In this document: piece after piece, positions 44,036-57,358 of the stretch | Numbering within the stretch: the stretch's first letter is position 1 | Layout of the letters: every line of letters begins with the position of its first letter | Assembly: GCF_037392515.1 (NCBI RefSeq) | Contig: NC_090281.1 | Location: forward strand, 56,708,753-56,772,752 | Reading direction: 5' to 3' | Origin: Haliotis asinina | Lineage: Eukaryota; Mollusca; Gastropoda; Lepetellida; Haliotidae | Length of the DNA: 64,000 nt | The notes under the pieces: model-generated | Database searches by the model: none | What the model was told of the DNA's origin: nothing | The model's input: only the letters and a program-made list of their open reading frames with translations | Program-made: the position numbers and the translations under genes

Positions 44036-45110
44036 AATTTGGAGAGGAGCAGTGCAGTGGACGACATAAAGCTGTTTACCTAATACGTTTGAAACAGACG
44101 TCATAAAAAGTGGGACTCAAACTGTATCCGATGTGGATTAGTGAAAAGGTGCTTTTGGTCTTGGAGTTGGAACCCACCCGGTTGAAAACTGAAACGTACC
44201 CCACTGACACGAACACCTCTCACCTACCCCCACCCCTCAAATACATGCTTAAAATATTGAAAAAAAACCCTCTTATATCTTGCCGTTTCTTATAAGAATA
44301 TTTATAAGAATATTTGATGTCAGGAATTAACATAACTGGTATCCGGTAATAGGGTTTGGGTACCCGGATAAAAAATGTGGACCGGCCGAAGCCCTACACG
44401 CACACATACTATTTACCGGCCTCTTAAAAATCATCAGCTTCTAACCAGCAAGAAAACACAAGAATTAATTAATATGTCACTGTTGTGACACTGATTCCTG
44501 CAACATTCCCGATCCTCTTGTGAAAAAGAAAGTTTTGCTTCATACTATATCTCATCATGATGTTACTAGTGATTTGTAACTAAACACCTTGAAACGACTA
44601 AATTGTGAGCCCAACTATTGATGAAGGGAGATAAATCGAAGCGGTGTTTGATCTATAAACATAATAAATGTACTAAACCGCTTAGATGAATAAGACTTTA
44701 TCACGTAACCAGTGATGATACACGGTTAGACTGGCGACATTTTCTTTGGAAGTTGTATGTGTGTTTCTCGTTACACGCTGCAACAAAGCAATTGGGAGTA
44801 CAGAGAGGTGGAGAATGGGAAGCACGTGCAGCGCCTTTCAGGATACATCTAGCAGACCTCGCCGTTGTAGACACTTGCGTAGTTACGCCCCGTTACGTCA
44901 CGCGGTGTCACTGTCTCCTTGTACTTCCAAGTGCTGCGAGGAGATATATGGATGGGAGGAATTTGGTAAAGGGACTGCTTCACAGAAGATGAGGATACGC
45001 GTCGTAGACTGCTCTTTATGATCCCACCCCTACACATCCCGCCCCCTGTATGATGTTAGGCACGGCAGCAAAGTACGGTCATCATAGGCCTACAGTCGAC
45101 ATGTTACGGA
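44036..45110. other. Intergenic, no gene seen
   Basis: Contains two overlapping open frames at 44746-45021 with no recognisable family. No splice-flanked conserved exon is apparent. Confidence 0.45.
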
Positions 45111-45115
45111 CAAAT

Positions 45116-45521
45116 TGTGAAATCAGTCATTTCGTGAAATCAACAGGAGGGTCAGCCCTTTCACATCATTTTGTGGATCAACAATCAATATACTTCAGTC
45201 ATTTAATGAAATTTCACTTCATGAAATTTCACTTTATAACTTAATCTACAAAAGAGGATGACAAATTCAGCTTCACTTATTGTCATTAACAGTTACAACT
45301 ACTGTGATAGAGAGTGTTACACCTCAGTTTGGCTTAAAAGAATGTACACCTGTTTAACACTTGCTGAGTCCAGAGCAACCACTTCTCGCAAACACCTGTC
45401 CACCAAATACAGATGAAACGAAATTTTAATACATGACTGAAGTATACTGATTATTGTTAAACAGAATGACGCAAAATGACCGAGCCCCTTGTCATTTCAC
45501 GAAATGACTGATTTCACAGTC
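45116..45521. mobile_element. MITE with ~100-bp terminal inverted repeats
   Basis: The left arm starts 'tgtgaaatcagtcatttcgt' (45117) and the right arm ends 'acgaaatgactgatttcaca' (about 45519). The match continues through 'atatacttcagtcat' on the left and 'atgactgaagtatac' on the right (45434-45448). The core is AT-rich and non-coding. No clear target duplication was found. Confidence 0.8.
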
Positions 45522-45524
45522 TAA

Positions 45525-46620
45525 CTGAAACAGATACATGCTGATACATGTAGGTTTCATATTCCAGCATACGGCGCGTCGGAGTCTGACTGTCTAGAGT
45601 ACGGAATATAGAAGCTATAAATCGGATGTTGGATATAAAATACTTGAAAGCAAGACACCTAGCGAAGTCATTTAAAGGATGGCGTTTTACAATGTGCACA
45701 GAACTAAATACACATGCATGTGTATAATTTAACACCGCTGTTATTAATAGGAACGGGAGAAAGTGGCCTCAATATATCGCACTCGATTGAAGATCGAATC
45801 CTGACCGACCTGGTCCACAGGCCCTCCTCATCAAATCCTGGACTGGAAAGTATTATATCAATATTTTCTGTTTGAATTGTAAATGGCCGTGTGGGCATAA
45901 TCATCTGATATTGGACATATCAGTAGCGCTGGGAGAAACGTATCGAGCGTTGTCAGTTAACACCCTGCGCACGAGCTTCCATTTGACTGAATGGCTCACA
46001 CACCTATACGGCGTTGATGGTAAACTACATGTGTGTCACACTACTGACTTCAAATTACATCAGCGGATATCAGTCGAACGTGTTCTTTCATTCATGCTTT
46101 TTTCTCTGTGACAGCTTCTCTCGCTTATGCCCAGACATAGCCCAAGAAATGTGTAAGTTGCGTCCGTTACAACAGGCTCCGTGATCGGATTTCAAATTAT
46201 CACCAGATGCAGCGTCACCCTGTGGGGCATGTGACGAGTTGGACTGAGTTAGAGCACTGATCATGCTAATTTCATCCCACCTGATGCCACCTGGTGGCGA
46301 CATCTTTATCTACATCCGGGTACTTCTCGTTGATGGCGGATATTGAAACAAAGACCGCATGTTTTCTTTTCTATCATTTTCTAATTTTTGTCAAGGTTAC
46401 TTCCAAGCTGTTCGTGCTTGTTTGTCCATCTGTCAATCACAAATGTCGATTGCACAAACTACTCTCAGTTTAACTCAACGTTCAAACCCAGATACATTAC
46501 ACAGGCATTAATAGATATTGTTAGTGACCGTAGATAATGACATACATGTCTGCTTTAATCACGATAAATGTGAATGTACGTGGGATATAACCGATAACAA
46601 TATCGATAAGTGTAAGAAAA
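45525..46620. other. Intergenic, no gene seen
   Basis: Unique-looking sequence without a supported exon. Confidence 0.45.
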
Positions 46621-46633
46621 CAATACTAATTTG

Positions 46634-46752
46634 TGCGTGTGTGCGTGTGTGCGTGAGAGTGTATGTGTGTCTGTGCGTGAGAGTGTATGTGTGTCTGTGC
46701 GTGAGAGTGTATGTGTGTCTGTGCGTGAGAGTGTATGTGTGTCTGTGCGTGC
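46634..46752. repeat. 24-bp minisatellite, about five units
   Basis: The unit 'gtgcgtgagagtgtatgtgt' plus GTCT repeats four to five times almost perfectly after a short GTGC run. The near identity suggests recent expansion and likely length polymorphism. A pyrimidine-rich tract follows at 46805-46860. Confidence 0.95.
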
Positions 46753-46869
46753 TCCCTCTCCACTTCGACTTCCTCCGTGTTACTCTCTGACGTGAGTGGT
46801 GTCTTTGTTTCTCTTTCTTTCTCTCTATCCTTTTTGAACCCTTAGTCTGTCTCTCAGTCCCTGAACCAC

Positions 46870-49690
46870 ATTATTCATTTGCCCTCTCCACAATGTTATA
46901 GCCTTAAATGAAACAAGTCTAGATTTCCTCAGGTTCAGATTCCTCTGAATCTCTGGTCTCCGTGGGGCTCCTTTTCAATTTAGATGGGTTAGTTTGTTAC
47001 TATAAAAAATACATATATTCAAAGACTGAGCATTAGTCTAACGAAACCCTCTACCACTTTCACTTCTTCCTCTCACCGTCTCTCTATCCTCTCATGTTAT
47101 CAGCACCATGTACACACACGTTTATGTCGTGGTCAAGTAGACACTGTAAATCTGTCGGCGGTGATGGCTGCAGAAGTTCAAGAGACACCAGTTATAAATC
47201 CCGACCCCTTATACCTGTTCCCTGGCCCCCCTATATCTGCCGCCCTAGTGACCACTGGGGGAGGGTGTTGTCAGGAGGGGTCACTCAGAGAAAAAGACGG
47301 AAAACAACCCGGCGAAAGTATTTTGTTGAGTTTGTTGAGGATTTAAATCAAATATCTGTCAGACGATTTTCCAACGAATCCAGAATGAACCTTAAACACG
47401 ATCAACAAATATATATAAATAAAAACACACACTGTCTGGTACCAGTAAGTTACATTTTGATATAGCCTGGCAGGGTGGGGAAGTGGAGAGTTTTTCAGTG
47501 AATGGAGAACTCTAACAATTTAGATATGTTTCACAAAACATGTTTGCATGAATTATGTAACTCGAAATTATTTTTGTACATTCAGAGGTCATTTGCTCCC
47601 AGTTTGTTTCTGGAACAAACCATTAAAACATGAAATCTACGTCAACCAGGAAGGTTGAGGGCATCGTCACTGGCATAACACCCCAAGAATGGAGACGTTG
47701 ATGTCGAGTAAATATGTCAATACACAAGGAGATATTCGTTTGTTGCTTAACAAACACCCATCAATATTCCTGCCGAATGACAGAGTGTAAATAATCGAGC
47801 TTGTCTCTGACAATCTGTTTGGAAGTATACAACTGATTCGCTTGATATTAAATCCTACAAGACGTTTGAGATTCCGTTAAATGAATTCGTGTTAAACAAT
47901 GGTGAAGACAAGAAAAACAAATGTTTCTATGTGGGAAATATTTCGACCAAACCAACGCAGATTTCCTGAGACTCTGTGACAGAGCATATTTTGGGTATAT
48001 ATTGCTCCTCTGAGCCCAATGAGAAAATGATATGATGGTTACGATGTTTGATTTCAAAGAATGAGAGTCATCGGATCCTGATGCTCGTCATAATATCCAT
48101 CACCAGGTTATAAGTGCTTATATTCTTACTTAACGGTAGACGTATGCAATGACAGTGGAACTTGACTTTGACCAAGCAAATAGTATCTTCACAAAAATAC
48201 TTCACAAAATGCTTAGGTTGTGTTTAATGTACTGAGAAAACGCTTAGCCTTACCTCGATAGGACAGTTCTCTAGCACCGTGTACATCCTACTTGTTGTCT
48301 TTCAAAGTAATGATTGACTTACATTCCCATCGCCCCAAATTCCCTTCATTTATAGATGTTATAAATCCCTTGCTAGTTCCCCATGCTGCAAATTACCCAA
48401 TGGTTTTATATTCATGCGATCGTTTTATTGTAGGACTGCAATGGTTATATGACTGTCGTCTTCGGGCTGTCATCTAATTTACTAACCTGTACACAAGTTC
48501 ACACTGGTGTGATAGGTTGAAGTGCAATAAAAGTAATGAACGCTAATGATTTTGAAATATTACTTCCGAACAAATATTGTTTTCTTGACGTGTTTCATTT
48601 TATACTTAATTTATTTTACATGTAATGTATCTTAAATTGTACCATAATTGTGAAGACATTTCCATCACTAGAGAATGTTAGTAGTCTAAACTACAAACGA
48701 AGCTTTGTGATTTAAGACTTGCAACATTTCGCCAACGTTCCTTATATGTAGAATGTTAGCAGTCTAAATAATAAATGAAGCTGTATGATTTAAGACCGGG
48801 AGCATTTTGTGACGGTCTTGCAGATTCCTAATCAGCCTCGACAACAACAGGTTGGGTTACTGTGTGTTTTGTTGATATAAAATTGTGAGTGGAATTAAGT
48901 AGATATCTAAAAGTTGAGACAAAGAGACTATAGAAACACCTTGTGTTTGTACATCGCAGGATGGGAAGGTGCACGTGAAATTCATATATCTTGGACGTGT
49001 ACCTGTTTACATATCGACAAAAGTGTTTACATACCGACAGGGAAGTAAACAAAGCATGATGTATGACCCAACGGCTTTTAAAAATCAACTGATAACATCG
49101 ATTAACCCAATGCATAATCGATGGTGATGGCAGTAGGGAGCCTACGGTGAGGCAACTGCACATTTATATATAAAATATTGCGTACCTCATCACCGGTATG
49201 TTTACAGTTAGTACAGGTTTGAAATATCGACGTTCGTCATTGACCTTCTCATGAGTTTACACTCTTCAAAAACATATCAAGACAAAATAAAGTATCCATC
49301 GATGCTTGTGGAAACATGAAACCAGTCTGTCATTTGATGGTGGTATTTGATCCGAACAGTATAGCTGTGTTATGGACATGAGGGTTTTAGACTTTTGATC
49401 CTGTTTGGAATTTTTGGTCAGTTCCATTTCTATAAATGCGAAAATTATGTCCTACAAAAATATCTGTCATTATTACCTTTATTTTGTCTTGTGGTTCAAT
49501 CTGAAAAGATTCTGCATCTAACCAATGTCCGTCTGACTATATAATCTTTTAACCGTTGAATTGTGTTTTACTGACTGTTCTCTTTAAGTAATGTTAATTA
49601 TACCAATATCACACCCGTATCAACCGACCTGTAATTGAAGTAAGTAGCGTAATATGGAGACAATACCATCTCGCATTAACACATAGTCAC
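46870..49690. other. Gene desert segment with small repeats, no gene seen
   Basis: Includes an open frame at 47094-47465 with no recognisable family, a SINE tail fragment on the minus strand (47735-47825: 'aatattcctgccgaatgac', 'gtgtaaataatcgagc') and a 78-bp imperfect tandem duplication at about 48670-48825 ('gaatgttagtagtctaaa' then 'gaatgttagcagtctaaa'). Confidence 0.5.
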
Positions 49691-49719
49691 CAGTTGCCTC
49701 TCACAATACCCCTCCTCTA

Positions 49720-49930
49720 CATTCTAACGCGGCGTTTATGAAGTAAGAGCGCTCATCTTGTGCTGTTCAGTCATGCCTCGTTACCAATGATCTGTCCCCC
49801 GTGCAAACCTCCCCGCGCTCGAGGGCAGGGAGGCGCAGTCACGTGGTTCAAATGGTATTTAGAAACATTGTCTCTGGGGTAACATACCACCCGTTGCTTA
49901 TGCCCTCGATATGTTCATAATTATATATGT
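49720..49930. promoter_or_regulatory. GC-richer island, candidate distal element
   Basis: 'taacgcggcgtttatgaag' (with a TTTATG Caudal-type core), 'cctccccgcgctcgagggc', and 'gtcacgtggttc' (E-box CACGTG) cluster in about 150 bp between AT-rich flanks. No open frame. Regulatory function is an inference from composition and motifs. Confidence 0.3.
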
Positions 49931-50069
49931 ATCGGTGCTTGTGATTCGTCGAAAAAAGCTTTGCAAGACAATGGAAACATTGAACACTTGGATCAGGGCG
50001 GCGTTCTTTGAAAGTGGACATATTAGTCAGTTGATGATTATTACTATGTGTGATGACTCATGCCTGAAG

Positions 50070-50600
50070 GTTTAAAACATTAAGCAGAATACAAAAATGA
50101 ATTTACTTCTCAACCGTGGAAAAGCAGACATTCTTCCAGGACATTATTATTGTTAGCTTTAACATTACTAATAAATTTGAAAATATAGAATGTAATTATG
50201 CCTTATACATCATAATGTTTGATATATGCGTTTCTGCGTCATATATTCAGTTATAGTGATGTTTATATGTATATTTATTTAATTCGTTTAAAGTACTGGT
50301 GCTGATAGCCTAACGTGAAGTATTTTAGTAGAGATGTAGCATGAAGAGAACTTATATATTATCATGGTATAGGAACGTAACGTGATAGGTTTAAGAATAT
50401 TATGAGAAATGGTTATGAGTGAAAATGACGATATTGTCTGAATTTACATCCCCGTGGAAAAGCGGAGTTTTCTTATAAGTTAATATGTTAATCTTTTGAA
50501 TAATTTTGAATATAAAATATTGTAAATGTATTTTTAGTGTTGACATATGGGTCTTTGCATCTTATGTACATTTATAGTAAATATATTATCAATCAATAAA
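50070..50600. repeat. Old direct duplication, ~340-bp offset
   Basis: 'gaatttacttctcaaccg' and 'gtggaaaagcagacattctt' near 50100 are echoed by 'gaatttacatccccgtgg' and 'gtggaaaagcggagttttct' near 50440. Weaker matching follows ('atatgcgtttctgcgtcata' against 'atatgggtctttgcatctta'). Confidence 0.5.
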
Positions 50601-50649
50601 TAAAGATATTGTCTGTAACACGTTTGAAACAAACCTCAGTTCCAGTGTC

Positions 50650-52720
50650 TGTTAGAATGTTTTGATTTGATTTTCTGCAAAAAAATGTAACTTCCATGAG
50701 TATACGATTTCTCTCAAATTCTCGACACTACATGAAAGCTAAGTATTACTGATATAAAGGTTTACACTGAGATGAAAGATTCCTTCAGAAAGTTTTACAC
50801 ACGATCCAGTGTTTAGTTCTAGTGAAATTACCTCAGACCTAGAGGGTCGGATTGCAAACAAGTCTAGAGCCCAATAAATGCCATATTTCAATTATTTGGA
50901 AAATTTTACTGTTTATTCCGATGTTGTGAGTAGAGGCTTGTCACATTTAATATTAGACGGACAGGGCTATAAAGTTGGAAATAGGTCGCGGAGCCAATAA
51001 ATCTAGCCTTCTGTATTTACATAGAACTGGGCATATCAGCTCACCTTCTGCCGTGTTGGAAGAAGCGAGGTTGCCTTGGGAGAAAATAATTCACATACGA
51101 AGTCATAATAGGTTTCTAATTTACCGCTACTTCATATTTCGGTAATTTATCAAGGAACATTTACTGTAGCAGGAGGTATATAGTTCTGGAATTATGAAAC
51201 TGCCAAAAATGCCAACAAGAGATAATTTACAAACATATTTGATGGTGGCTAAGATCGCATTAAGAATGACGAATTTATTTGATTGAAACGAATGTCAAAA
51301 TGTGAAATTTGTTTTTTCCGTGTTTTCAACCGAGAAATGTTTTGTTACTAATTTTTTGGTTAAATACAATGTACGTCTAAGCTTTCTTTTGACAGAAGTT
51401 TATTAATATTTTATGAGAAAGGTAAGCTTCAAGTTGACTATTCTCAAAGCAATCTTTCCAAAACGTATTTTCTAAAAAATATTCCAGTGTCATTCCTGCT
51501 GACATGGGATAATTCAAGTGTTCGTTGGATTTAAGGAAAATCGTGGGATATTTCGAATAGTTGTTCGGATTCTGGATGTCACACCCTGTAGAATGTAAAG
51601 ATTGCTGATCTTAACAGAATAAAAACAGTCACATGGTTTAACAGGGAGCTAAAGGGCAATTGTACAACAATATTTAATGGCGAAATTCACTAATATTTCT
51701 CTGTTGAAACATTTGCTGCTCAAATGAAAGTTGATAAACACACCTAAATTTAAATTACATCTTATCACAATCCTATGTTGGACATTTGGTAAATTTTATT
51801 TGAAAACAAAACTGATCTTTAATTCTTTCGTTATTGTTCATCATTGCTTCAAAGTTCTGATTAATGTTATATCTACTATTTCAATAGACCTTCAGATGAC
51901 ACGGTAAGATGTCCACATTATTAAACAGACTTAAACACTGAGCAAATACGAGCGCCAATACTTCATTTAACCTACGCTGAAATAAATCACGTTCTGGTGT
52001 CTGAAATAGGAGACATATATTTAATGTAGTATTTATGTATATTTATACAACGTAGTCCCTACGTAGCGCTCATTCATGTCCTGTGCTGTGGATCACGTTG
52101 TAAATTGTACGACAATTGTACAATGATGATACTAACGGTGAATATGGATCTATATAACCTACAGTAGTTGATCCAGTATGTTGATCCCGTCATGCTCATA
52201 TGTAAACAGTGGACTTGTATACACTTTATACCACGTTCACTTAACGTTCATGGCTTGTTGAGCTGAGAGTGCTCAGATACGAAGCGTAGACTTTTGGCTA
52301 CAATATTGCTCTGTGAAACTAATACAGAATGTTTCTACAACAGAATTGACAATGAATTGCTTTAATGAAAAACCTGTTTACATATAGGCTTGTCTTTACA
52401 TGAAACAACTGAAATAATGTGAAATAATTGCTGATTCTACTCATTGGGAAAATAGCATAAAAAGTAAAGTCGAAGTTAAATCGGTACAATTGAAAACTTA
52501 AGATCTTATTCGGGACATTTTTGGATAAGTTCTCGTTTTTGCAAAACAGTCGTTATATATGTGATTGGTACCGAGTTAACTGAGAATAATACAATGTACC
52601 GTTCATTAATTGATTCCACACACATGGACACATCCGTTAGGTGACACTGACATCCCCGACATAAATAACAATATATGTCACTGAGTCGATGGCGGTTTCG
52701 GCAGCCGTTCTTATGAACAA
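50650..52720. other. Gene desert segment, no gene seen
   Basis: AT-rich without recognised exon or dispersed repeat. Confidence 0.5.
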
Positions 52721-53200
52721 TCCTCTTTGTCGTTTAGATCTCTATCTGTGAAAGGCGCGTGCAAATCTAAAGCACACGTGCCTGTGTGGTATTATGTTAT
52801 AAAGATGACATATATCTTTATCAGGCCGTTTGATCTGCAGTGGTCTGACCGTGACTCATTTTATTAACCACGTAAAGAAGGAAATGGAAGTCGGGATCAG
52901 TGACGGGAGGGTGGGGGGCGCAGGAACGCTGGTCAAAATCATGATGCAAGAATCCCCAACGCCAGATTCGCGAGGATACATGTGTCAACGTGGACCTAGA
53001 TACAGCTTAGATTCAGTGTCCATGTGTCCAGTTATATGGAACATTATCATGTCCACTTGTCTAATCACCTGCAGTTGAACTTCAAAGACGGTGCTAACTG
53101 TAGTTACTGATATATTTATCGCGTACACTGGAGTCGCGGAATGGGATGACCGCCCGCTGATCCGGCCTTTGATAGCGACACTGTTGAATGCCTCTAATAT
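52721..53200. promoter_or_regulatory. GC-richer stretch, weak candidate regulatory element
   Basis: It contains 'cacacgtgcctg' (E-box), 'tctttatcagg' (GATA-type TTATCA), 'cattttattaaccac' and a G-run 'gagggtggggggcgc' in an otherwise AT-rich desert. The 82-codon frame at 52830 has no recognisable family. Confidence 0.2.
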
Positions 53201-53545
53201 AATACACTACAGGGCTGGCAGATGTATCTGTGATAGGCCTACTCTTTTTAATAGATACTTGTGACTCACAAGTGATTTGAATTTCACACTACGATATGGG
53301 CATTTGTGCGACTGAATAGACACCAGTTCACGGACTGAATATCACATGAGTCGATCATAGCTTGTGATAAGTCTACCATAAGACTAATGCTTGTAATATA
53401 GCATGTTGCAGTTATGAAAAACAGAGCGTGTATGTTTACTGGATACCGTGAAATGGCTTAAATATTGAGTGAGTGATTTTCATGAAAGGATATTAAATAT
53501 TTATTATTTTCAATAAAAGAATTCTAAAAAAGTATTGTGTATTCG

Positions 53546-53613
53546 CATTGTGCATGGGAGAGAGAGAGGGGGAGAAAAAAGAAAGACGGAGAGAGGCAGA
53601 GACAAAGAAAAAA
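53546..53613 (+). repeat. Polypurine tract
   Basis: About 65 bases that are almost all A and G ('gagagagagggggagaaaa' and onward) could form triplex (H-) DNA. A simple-sequence tract without other structure. Confidence 0.8.
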
Positions 53614-53639
53614 ACGAGAAATTATTTCGTTTGGAATTA

Positions 53640-56600
53640 CAATCGGTTAACCCATTTCTTCAGGAACTGAACTGCAAATAAATAGCTTAATATTTGACTT
53701 CGTAAAAGATCTGACTTCTAAAAGAAGGAAACAAATTCTCGTTTTTTAATAATTCATGATATTATGTACTTTGAAAAAAATAGTGTTCAAAAGTTTATAT
53801 ATAAAAAAGAACAAGCATAAAAATGAGAAATGTTGATAGTTATTGCGTAATTAGATCGAATAATCTGGTAAAATAATTTTGGAGACGCAGAAACACTTGA
53901 GAATATTATGTATAAAATTATATCACAATGGGGGGCCTTCTTAAAACGTTGATAAACTATGAAGATGGTATACATATTGTATGTCTGTTGTGGTGAAAAA
54001 GTTTGATTGATTTGACTGACATTCCACAATCATGTGATTTATCACTGAACACAATCGCTCCATGCGTTTAAGTATTATTTATTACGTAATGAGTCTTCTC
54101 TTTCATGAGATATAAAAATTAATAGGGTACTGTGGAACTGTACAACACCGATGTTACCAGGAAAATCACTAAAGAAAATCCTCGTTTTATCCATATGTAC
54201 CCGCAGCCTTGCTGTTGACAGACATTGTTTACTATAGTAAACTTCAGATGCTTATCCAGTGTTTTGAAATTTTTTTACTAAACTGCATATCGTATGAATG
54301 AATGTTCGCACTTCGTAGATACAAAAAAGTACACACGAAAGAGCATATCTGGCCGATTAAAGCCCAACCTCTTATGGACGTACTTCAATTCACATGTTTA
54401 ATCAAAATAAATAGACAATTAATAGCATGACGGGGATACCAGGAGGATTTCACAAATATATAGGAGGATTTCACAAATATATGATAAAATTGATTATGTT
54501 TTGTTTAAATGTTAATATAAAAAAGTTTGTGTTTTTTTTCAAAATGGTAATTGTGTTATTAGTGTTGTATTGTGTTTCGGCCTGGTCTATTTTGTGTTAT
54601 GTGTCTGACTCGTGATACCGTAATGCAAAGATGTGGTATGTGTGAGATTTTCCTCACTTGTACACAGGGCACTCCCCAACCCCTTCTCGTGGTCTTCTGG
54701 GTGCTGTAACCACCATAAAACCAGTTCGGGGCGGGTCTACACAGAGATGTGGCCGATTATTCTGCAAATGCTTGTACACAAATGCGAATTTGATAAAGTT
54801 TTATGGTCAAATATTAGCTCAGAAAACCCACACACAATCAACGACAGGGTACTATGATGTAAAGAAATTATCTTACAAACTAGGTACAGAGATAAATTCT
54901 ACTGCTCTCGGACATGCTCCATTGTTAATAGTTTTAGAGATAGATTCTCTTAGCGATTGCTGTCATAAACTGCAAGGTGAAAGAAAGTAGCACCAAATGC
55001 TTGATGGTGACTTTTAGAAGGTTAGTTAGTAAGGAATGGCTATTCGATGTTGTATTTCATAAGGACAGTTGTGTTCCGTCAACTGTTACTTAGTAACGTC
55101 TAATTTCCACGTGTATACCTTTTTCGGCATCTCAGTTTACTGAATTGATAATTCTTTGCCGCGAGGACAATAGCCGTTCAATTCATATAAATTTTAAATA
55201 AGAAAAAAAAGATCGTTAAGCACTCCCTTTTTCCAATTTACAATGTTTGCATACTGTAAAATTTGCAGTACAGGTGTAATAATGACTCTGAGAAATATCT
55301 GATAACAGGTATATGATAGGTATTGTATTATGTACAGTTAAGATCAGTGATAAAATACATGAATAATTATATCTCCAAGCACACAATCAACAAGCCAAAG
55401 CTGTCAAACCGTGGTCTACACGCAGTGCCCAATATGTAGAAAAGCGCAAGTTGAGAAATGCACATCAGTTTATATAATGAGACACGAAGATATGAATCAA
55501 TATTTCAATATATAAGTATGTGCATATGGTCCGTGATGGGGAACGATTTTATAAGAAACAAATCTTTTTCTGTTAGTCTAATGGACATGAGACGTCATGA
55601 TCCATTACCTTCTGTTGTGAATATGCAAAGGTGAAACGACTGACAATGTCCCAAAGCAATACCAACTAAATGGAACAAGGAAATATAGATTTAGAAATTC
55701 AGTCCATCATTTCGTTCGCTTCAGTTTGGAGATTTCTGCAATCACCATTCTTATATATTCCCTCATGAATCATGTCGAGATGGGGTAAAGTAAAAACACA
55801 TATACATTTCCTCCTCAACATAACGAATCGACCTCTATTGGAAGTTTGCACCACAGACCCGTTCGTCATTGTTCGAAGGTTCTATGACGAAATGAAGCGA
55901 CAATTTTATGGGGGTTTATTCCAGCCCGACGCTGTAAACAAGAGATTATAGTATATGGACCCCGTGTTATAGACAAATTTATTTACTTCAGCTTGCAGGG
56001 TTCATGAGGTGAAATTAATCGCCTCGTAGGAATAATTAAATCTAAAGGTTTCACTATTTACGAGCAAACTGAAGAGCTATGGTGATTTTGGCTGTAATAA
56101 ATTAACTGTTTACTTCTAGGCACGCGTGGATGTTTTATTGAAATGAGAAAAAAAGTCTTGTGTCGATCAGAAGATTGTTAATTATGTGTTAACTTTGAAT
56201 TAATTTTGGAACTCTTGGACACATGATTTTAGGTTAAATAACATGTACATAAATCAGCATGAATGGCCATAGAATAGGGTGCTCATATATGAAATTCTCT
56301 ACTAACAAACACATATGACGATGTAAACAAACTGATGATAATATTAATAGGAACATATGTCCTCTCTATGCACTATTTTAAATGTCAACCACAATCATGT
56401 TAAGTATATAATATACACGTAAATATTGCATTGGATCTTTGTTGACTGTGTTCATTGCGAAATAAATGGCAAACTGTTTTATTGAACTTAAATGTAGTGC
56501 ACCCATGTATCTTCTGTTGAATCTCTTGTAACTTTCAGGTTACACGTAGGGGACGATTATACCGTGGGTTTAGTCCATCAGCGTGTAATAAATTAATTTA

Positions 56601-56940
56601 GTATTTCAGTCTACTGTGCTTAATAAATTATGGAAATAAATATGTTTTTTTGTGTTCTCTTTAAAGAAAACTTCATTAGTTTTTCTGCTTAAATATACTT
56701 AATATATTATCAAACATTTCTTCGTGTATTTCATATGACAAAGTTTCATTTATTTTGAAATTCATTTTTTGTATGTAAAAATTATGGTGATATATTCGAT
56801 AGTGTTATGTTGATTGCTAGACATCACAACCTGTCATCGGATGTCAATCAACGAGACTGTCTGGGGTTGTAAAAATGTAGCCGAGGTACAGGGACGGAGA
56901 TAGCCTAAAATATTGACAGTACATCACGGAAACTGGTGTC
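53640..56940. other. Gene desert segment upstream of Cdx, no gene seen
   Basis: AT-rich. A 21-bp tandem duplicate 'aggaggatttcacaaatata' lies at 54441-54482. Overlapping frames at 54633-54990 have no recognisable family. Any Cdx enhancers here cannot be told from background by eye. Confidence 0.5.
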
Positions 56941-56999
56941 AGTGGCTGCCACAGCACATTCACACTCTTGCCCACTGAAATAAACACCTACCTCAGACA

Positions 57000-57130
57000 T
57001 ACTGTCGACCTGGCCAGCCAGCTGTCGCCGCGCGCTCATTGGTCGAATAAGGCCAGGAGGCGGAGCTTAGGCTGCAGACGGGGCGGCGCTTGCACCCATA
57101 TCCAGCATGTAAATAGCGAGTCGGACATCA
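57000..57130 (+). promoter_or_regulatory. Cdx promoter-like block
   Basis: GC- and CpG-rich in contrast to its surroundings. It has an inverted CCAAT box ('attgg', 57038-57042), GC-box-like 'aggcggagc' (about 57058) and 'ggggcggcg' (about 57080), and a weak TATA-like 'tgtaaatag' (57109-57117). It lies about 230-360 bp upstream of the Cdx start codon, leaving a plausible 5' UTR. Confidence 0.55.
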
Positions 57131-57358
57131 GTCTGTACTTACATTCGATACAACAAGGATTTATCAGTGACAGGTTGAACACGCAAGTCGATATTTGATA
57201 AATCAGATCTTAATCTTGTATCTCCCGACACAAGGAAAACCTGGAACAAATATTTCCGTATCGTCAGTTTCTTGAAGCTTTCCCGAGTGACTTGTTGATA
57301 TTTTGTCGGGTCAGCTCCCGTTCATCATAGCCCTAAAGCTGAGACTTTCCAGACCAGA

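Noticed and set aside
47094-47465. 123-codon open frame as a new gene
   Set aside because: No family resemblance, no promoter or splice context, and an overlapping alternative frame of equal plausibility.
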